In this document: positions 59,614 to 61,180 of the stretch, one piece after another | Position numbering within the stretch: the first letter of the stretch is position 1 | How the letters are laid out: each line of letters begins with the position of its first letter | From: Candidatus Rifleibacteriota bacterium | GTDB taxonomy: Bacteria > Muiribacteriota > Ozemobacteria > Ozemobacterales > Ozemobacteraceae | DNA: 61,180 nt | Direction: 5' to 3' | Assembly: GCA_012517355.1 (NCBI GenBank) | Contig: JAAYVD010000141.1 | Location: 1 to 61,180, forward strand | The notes under the pieces: generated by a model | Told to the model about the DNA's origin: nothing | What the model saw: the letters and a program-made list of their open reading frames with translations, nothing else | Databases searched by the model: none | Program-made: the position numbers and the translations under genes

Positions 59614-61180
59614 ATGGAACAAGCCCAGATCCAGGTGATTCTCGCCAAGCTCGAACCCCTCCTCGACACCCTGATCGCCACCTTCAAAAGCGGCGACTAC
59701 GCCCAGCGCCGCGAGGCGGCCATCGCCCTGTCGAAGTTCAAGGGGGAACGGGCCACCGACTTCCTGCTGCGCACCTTCGAGACCGACAACATCCAGGACT
59801 TCATGGCCCTGGCCCTCGGCAACATCGAGAGCCAGAAGGCGGTGTCCCTGCTGATGAACGCCCTCAACGACTCCCAGCAGGAGGTCCGCTTCAACGCCGC
59901 CCAGGCCCTGGGCATGATCAAGAACGACGAGGCCCTCAACGTCCTGATGGAGGCCCTCAACGAGTATGCCGACGCCAACGTCGCCGGCAGCGCCCAACAG
60001 CCCGGCGGCGGCCGCCTCTTCTTCGAGGAGGACGCCATCATCTCGGCCATCACCGCCCTCGGCCGCATCAAGAGCCAGTTCTCCATCCCCCTGCTGAAAC
60101 GCCTGCTGGCCCAGGAGAAAAGCCCCCGCATCCGCTCGACCATCATCATGGCCCTGGGCGGCATGGCCAACGACCGCCTGCTGCCCATCTTCCAGAACGC
60201 CCTGCGCGACGAGGACGCCCGCGTCCGCTCCAATGCCATCGAGGCGATCGAGTCGATCAAGTCGAGCTCCATCGTCGGCATCATCCAGCCCTACCTGGAA
60301 GACCCCAACAACCGGGTCCGGGCCAACGTCGCCAAGGCCATCTTCAAGTACGGCGATTTCGACGTTTCCGAAACCCTCGCCCAGATGCTCGGCCACGACG
60401 ACAAATGGTTCCGCAGCTCGGCCGCCTATGCCATGGGCGAGATCCGCGACGTGCGGTTCATTCCCCGCCTCGCCCAGGCCCTGAAAGACGAAGACCCCGA
60501 CGTCCGCCGCAACGCCACCAACGCCCTGCGCAAGATCGAATCGGCCAACGCCATCCCCCACCTCATCCCGCTCCTCGAAGACCCCAACTACGACGTCCGG
60601 GTGCAGGCCGTCATCGCCCTCGCCCGCTGCTCGCCCGACAAGGCCGTCGACCTGTTCACCCAGAAACTGGCCCAGGAGGAGAACTCCATCGTCCGCGCCA
60701 CCCTCGTCTCCTGCCTCGGCGACTGCGCCGGCGCGGGACACCAGGAGATCCTGGCCCGCTACCTCGACGATCCCGACCCCCGCGTGGTCTCCAACACCAT
60801 CGAGGCGATCCAGAAGGTCAGCCGCCGGAAACCCGACCCCGGCATGATCACCCAGCTCGAAAACCTGCTCTCCCACGAGGACAACCGGGTCAAGAGCAAC
60901 GCCATCAAGGCCCTCTGGATCTGGAACGAGTTCTCCGTCCTCGACAACCTCCACGACCTCCTCCACAACACCGACGAGAAACACCGCCAGTCGGCTGTGT
61001 TCGTCCTCGGCGAGATCGGCCAGGCGATCGCCCGCAGCAAGGCCCTCACCCAGGCGGTCAACGACCTGATCGCCCGCCTCGTGGAAAGCCGGTCGGCCGG
61101 CGTGGCCACCGCCGGCCAGGCTGCGGCCGGCCAGGCGGCGGCCGGCCAGGCGGCGGCCGGGCCCCCCCCCCCCCCCCCCC
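59614..61180 (+). CDS. HEAT-repeat protein, truncated by the window end
   Basis: The ATG at 59614 follows AAGAGGA. The visible 522 codons encode MEQAQIQVILAKLEPLLDTL and then a continuous series of HEAT repeats of about 31-37 residues, for example EVRFNAAQALGMIKNDEALN, ARVRSNAIEAIESIKSSS, VRANVAKAIFKYGDFD and VRRNATNALRKIESANAIPH. There is no signal peptide or enzyme motif. The repeats give way to AAGQ units (from about 61109) and a C homopolymer where the window stops, so the real C-terminus is unknown. It is divergent from the pilT operon whose scaffold has the same repeat class, and may be an adaptor for it. Confidence 0.85.
   Translation, partial: MEQAQIQVILAKLEPLLDTLIATFKSGDYAQRREAAIALSKFKGERATDFLLRTFETDNIQDFMALALGNIESQKAVSLLMNALNDSQQEVRFNAAQALGMIKNDEALNVLMEALNEYADANVAGSAQQPGGGRLFFEEDAIISAITALGRIKSQFSIPLLKRLLAQEKSPRIRSTIIMALGGMANDRLLPIFQNALRDEDARVRSNAIEAIESIKSSSIVGIIQPYLEDPNNRVRANVAKAIFKYGDFDVSETLAQMLGHDDKWFRSSAAYAMGEIRDVRFIPRLAQALKDEDPDVRRNATNALRKIESANAIPHLIPLLEDPNYDVRVQAVIALARCSPDKAVDLFTQKLAQEENSIVRATLVSCLGDCAGAGHQEILARYLDDPDPRVVSNTIEAIQKVSRRKPDPGMITQLENLLSHEDNRVKSNAIKALWIWNEFSVLDNLHDLLHNTDEKHRQSAVFVLGEIGQAIARSKALTQAVNDLIARLVESRSAGVATAGQAAAGQAAAGQAAAGPPPPPP
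61109..61180 (+). repeat. 15-bp AAGQA repeat and terminal C homopolymer
   Basis: GCCGGCCAGGCNGCG is repeated three to four times, encoding A-G-Q-A-A, and then at least 18 C residues end the window. The same peptide repeat occurs in the transporter-HEAT protein (16436-16481). The homopolymer at the edge suggests an assembly break. Confidence 0.7.

Noticed and set aside
1-61180. tRNA, rRNA and riboswitch genes
   Set aside because: Scanning by eye showed no cloverleaf with a GTTCRA-type T arm, no rRNA core sequence and no recognisable riboswitch core; weak or divergent cases could be missed.

Overview
The window is 61 kb of GC-rich DNA, roughly two-thirds G+C, from a bacterium with a Gram-negative-style envelope: there are Sec signal peptides, lipoboxes, type IV pilus/type II secretion ATPases with pseudopilins, and a SpoIID-like protein. 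No rRNA, tRNA, CRISPR array or transposase was seen. Housekeeping content is light (recN, an HU gene). The mix of several PilT paralogs, HEAT-repeat proteins, HAMP-cyclase receptors and secreted zincins would fit a deep-branching lineage such as Candidatus Riflebacteria/Ozemobacteria, but that assignment is weak inference. Several good sigma70-type promoters with 17-bp spacers are visible (for example near 23353, 26878, 28361, 40369 and 40452). Many genes are joined by ATGA or GTGA overlaps.

Layout. 0.17-7 kb (minus strand): two tandem membrane receptors with class III cyclase domains, joined by an ATGA overlap. The upstream cyclase keeps the metal-binding aspartates and has lost the transition-state Asn/Arg; the downstream one is the reverse. 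This is the division of labour of C1/C2 in mammalian adenylyl cyclases. Each reading frame is interrupted once. 7.2-10.1 kb: a P-loop kinase-like protein convergent with a secreted YiiX-like papain-fold protein. 10.3-14.5 kb: a PhnD-like binding protein coupled to a fusion of an MTA/SAH-nucleosidase domain with a radical SAM domain. 14.7-21.1 kb: an operon of a cache/HAMP sensor, a pRiA4b ORF-3-like protein, a membrane transporter-HEAT fusion and a repeat lipoprotein. 21.5-24.6 kb: two membrane proteins and a divergent zinc peptidase. 25-29.3 kb: an unrecognised 583-residue protein, two small proteins and a methyltransferase. 29.3-35.4 kb: a TPR-gluzincin-ankyrin protein divergent from a large secreted zincin.

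35.5-40.4 kb: a GspE/PilB ATPase with an N-terminal excisionase-type DNA-binding domain behind an AT-rich control region, then a FIST sensor/histidine kinase pair. 40.5-45.6 kb: a BMP-type nucleoside ABC transporter operon, with a 31-codon ORF bridging the two permeases. 45.6-51.8 kb: a CoA-binding protein, a secreted GH13 enzyme, a SpoIID-like protein, RecN and HU. 52-59.5 kb: one transcription unit of two canonical PilT motors, a HEAT/TPR scaffold, two PilT-like proteins with degenerate motifs and two pseudopilins. 59.6 kb to the end: a divergent HEAT-repeat protein running off the window in a C homopolymer.

The best candidates for undescribed biology are the split-site cyclase pair, the nucleosidase-radical SAM fusion and the four-PilT/HEAT/pseudopilin operon. 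An 81-bp repeat built of three hairpins is scattered through the window and also lies inside the cyclase genes.
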